From NCBI GenBank assembly GCA_023414985.1, contig JAEZLY010000278.1:1-6183 (forward strand): a stretch of 6,183 nt of DNA, written 5' to 3'. The notes beneath the pieces are model-generated. The model had not been told where the DNA came from and did not search any database. It was given only the letters and a program-made list of their open reading frames with translations. How positions within the stretch are numbered: the stretch's first letter is position 1; each line of letters starts with the position of its first letter. A program made the position numbers and the translations under genes. The DNA is from Bacillota bacterium (GTDB lineage: Bacteria > Bacillota > Clostridia > Lachnospirales > Lachnospiraceae). Positions 5,428 through 6,183 of the stretch are shown piece by piece.

Positions 5428-5904
5428 ATGTTTGGATTAAAGAAGGACAAAAAGATTATGATAGCATCTCCGATAGAAGGAGAGGCATTTCCCTTAAGCC
5501 AGGTCAATGATCCGGTATTTCGGGATAAGATTGTTGGAGACGGAGTCGCAATCCTGCCGGGTAAGGGCCGGGTCGTTGCTCCTGCGGATGGTACGGTAGC
5601 CATGCTGTTTGAGACGAAGCATGCCGTAAGCATCAGGACAGAGCAAGGCGTCGAGCTGCTGATTCACATTGGACTCGATACGGTCAATCTCAAGGGAGAG
5701 TATTTCACTGCCCATGTGAGAACCGGAGATACAGTGAAGGCCGGAGACTTACTGGTGGAATTTGATATGGCAGGAATCAGAGAAGCGGGTTATGAGCTGA
5801 TGACTCCCGTCGTTATCTGCAATATGACGGATTTTTCAGGAATTATTCCACAGACAGGAATGATGATAAAGGAACTGGAGCAGTTGATGACTGTGAAGAA
5901 GTAA
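5428..5904 (+). CDS. crr: PTS glucose-family EIIA component (free-standing)
   Basis: A 158-residue cytoplasmic phosphocarrier, the size of a stand-alone EIIA-Glc. It takes phosphate from HPr and passes it to an EIIB of the glucose/glucoside/sucrose families. Visible features are IASPIEGEAFPLSQVNDPVF (12-31), the GDGVAILP segment (37-44), APADGTV (51-57), and the two conserved histidines H65 (FETKHAV) and H80 (LLIHIGLDTVNLKG), 15 apart as in E. coli Crr (75 and 90). H80 is the expected phosphorylation site. The start is set by AGGAGG (5417-5422), 5 bases before ATG, which overlaps the antiterminator stop, so translation of the two is probably coupled. The cognate membrane EIIBC is not in the window. 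In Firmicutes this protein does not usually play the adenylate-cyclase role known in enterics. Alternative: an EIIA serving a beta-glucoside or N-acetylglucosamine transporter. Confidence 0.93.
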   Translation: MFGLKKDKKIMIASPIEGEAFPLSQVNDPVFRDKIVGDGVAILPGKGRVVAPADGTVAMLFETKHAVSIRTEQGVELLIHIGLDTVNLKGEYFTAHVRTGDTVKAGDLLVEFDMAGIREAGYELMTPVVICNMTDFSGIIPQTGMMIKELEQLMTVKK

Positions 5905-5925
5905 CAGAATTTCCAAAGGATAATG

Positions 5926-5933
5926 AAAGGAGG
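5926..5933 (+). promoter_or_regulatory. ribosome binding site of the GTG-initiated HPr gene
   Basis: AAAGGAGG lies 8 bases before GTG 5942. An ATG at 5934 directly abuts the site but opens only three codons (ATG ACC GCG TGA), its TGA overlapping the GTG, so it is not the HPr start. Confidence 0.75.
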
Positions 5934-5941
5934 ATGACCGC

Positions 5942-6183
5942 GTGAAGGAAGTGAAATATATCATTACGGACGAAATCGGTATCCATGCAAGACCGGCCGG
6001 ATTGCTGGTAAAGACAATCAGCCAATATGAGAGCAACGTCACGATAAAGAGAGGTGGACAGGAAGGTAATGCGAAGAGCATTATCGGCATCATGACCCTG
6101 GGAGTAAAAAAGGGAGATGAAGTAACCTTTCTGATTGACGGCAAGGATGAAGCAGAGGCTTCAGAAACACTTCGGGTTTTCTT
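5942..6183 (+). CDS. ptsH: phosphocarrier protein HPr (3' partial)
   Basis: HPr carries phosphate from enzyme I to the EIIA proteins in the cytoplasm. The reading frame begins at GTG 5942 with MKEVKYIITDEIGIHARPAG and stays open to the window edge, covering 80 complete codons plus two bases. HPr is normally about 85-88 residues, so only the last few are missing. His15 in GIHARPAG is the catalytic phosphorylation site. Ser46 (in NAKSIIGIM) is the site used by HPr kinase/phosphorylase in Firmicutes for catabolite repression. Both fall on the canonical numbers, which confirms the GTG start. It is the third gene of the antiterminator operon, 37 bases after EIIA. HPr-phosphate is also the expected donor to PRD2 of the antiterminator two genes upstream. 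Enzyme I (ptsI) may follow outside the window, which is a guess. Confidence 0.95.
   Translation, partial: MKEVKYIITDEIGIHARPAGLLVKTISQYESNVTIKRGGQEGNAKSIIGIMTLGVKKGDEVTFLIDGKDEAEASETLRVF

Overview
The window looks like chromosome from an anaerobic, low-to-mid GC Firmicute, most plausibly a clostridium of the Lachnospiraceae type. This is inferred from the strong AGGAGG-type ribosome binding sites, a T-box leader on an aminoacyl-tRNA synthetase gene, a BglG/LicT-type antiterminator with its RNA target, and an HPr with the regulatory Ser46. No species can be named from the sequence alone. All recognisable genes lie on the + strand.

Left part (1-730): the last 17 codons of a 4Fe-4S ferredoxin-type protein, followed 14 bases later by a PadR-family repressor gene that carries an unusually long insertion in its DNA-binding wing.

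Middle part (731-4325): a consensus promoter drives a valine T-box leader. It has a GTA specifier, a TGGT bulge fitting an A73 discriminator, and a perfect 11-bp terminator. The valyl-tRNA synthetase gene valS does not start until 485 bases beyond that terminator. The gap holds a 17-bp hairpin fused to the terminator T-tract, a possible secondary promoter, and a roughly 230-base nested inverted-repeat element. That element folds by eye into about 78 base pairs around a three-way junction, and its two terminal hairpins carry near-identical loops (ATGGAA and ATGGAG). I do not recognise it. It is either an inserted MITE-like element or an undescribed structured leader or small RNA, and it is the most interesting object in the window. 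valS is intact (887 codons) and ends at a probable terminator.

Right part (4326-6183): an extended -10 promoter, a ribonucleic antiterminator (RAT) overlapping a 19-bp terminator, then a tight operon of a LicT-like antiterminator, a free-standing glucose-family PTS EIIA, and HPr (cut by the window edge). The antiterminator's own gene lies behind a RAT. If it recognises that RAT, its phosphorylation state should control its own synthesis and that of the EIIA and HPr that feed the PTS, giving a feedback loop.

The two transcription units therefore use the same logic, a terminator that is conditionally disarmed, with different sensors: uncharged tRNA-Val for valS, and PTS phosphorylation for the sugar operon.
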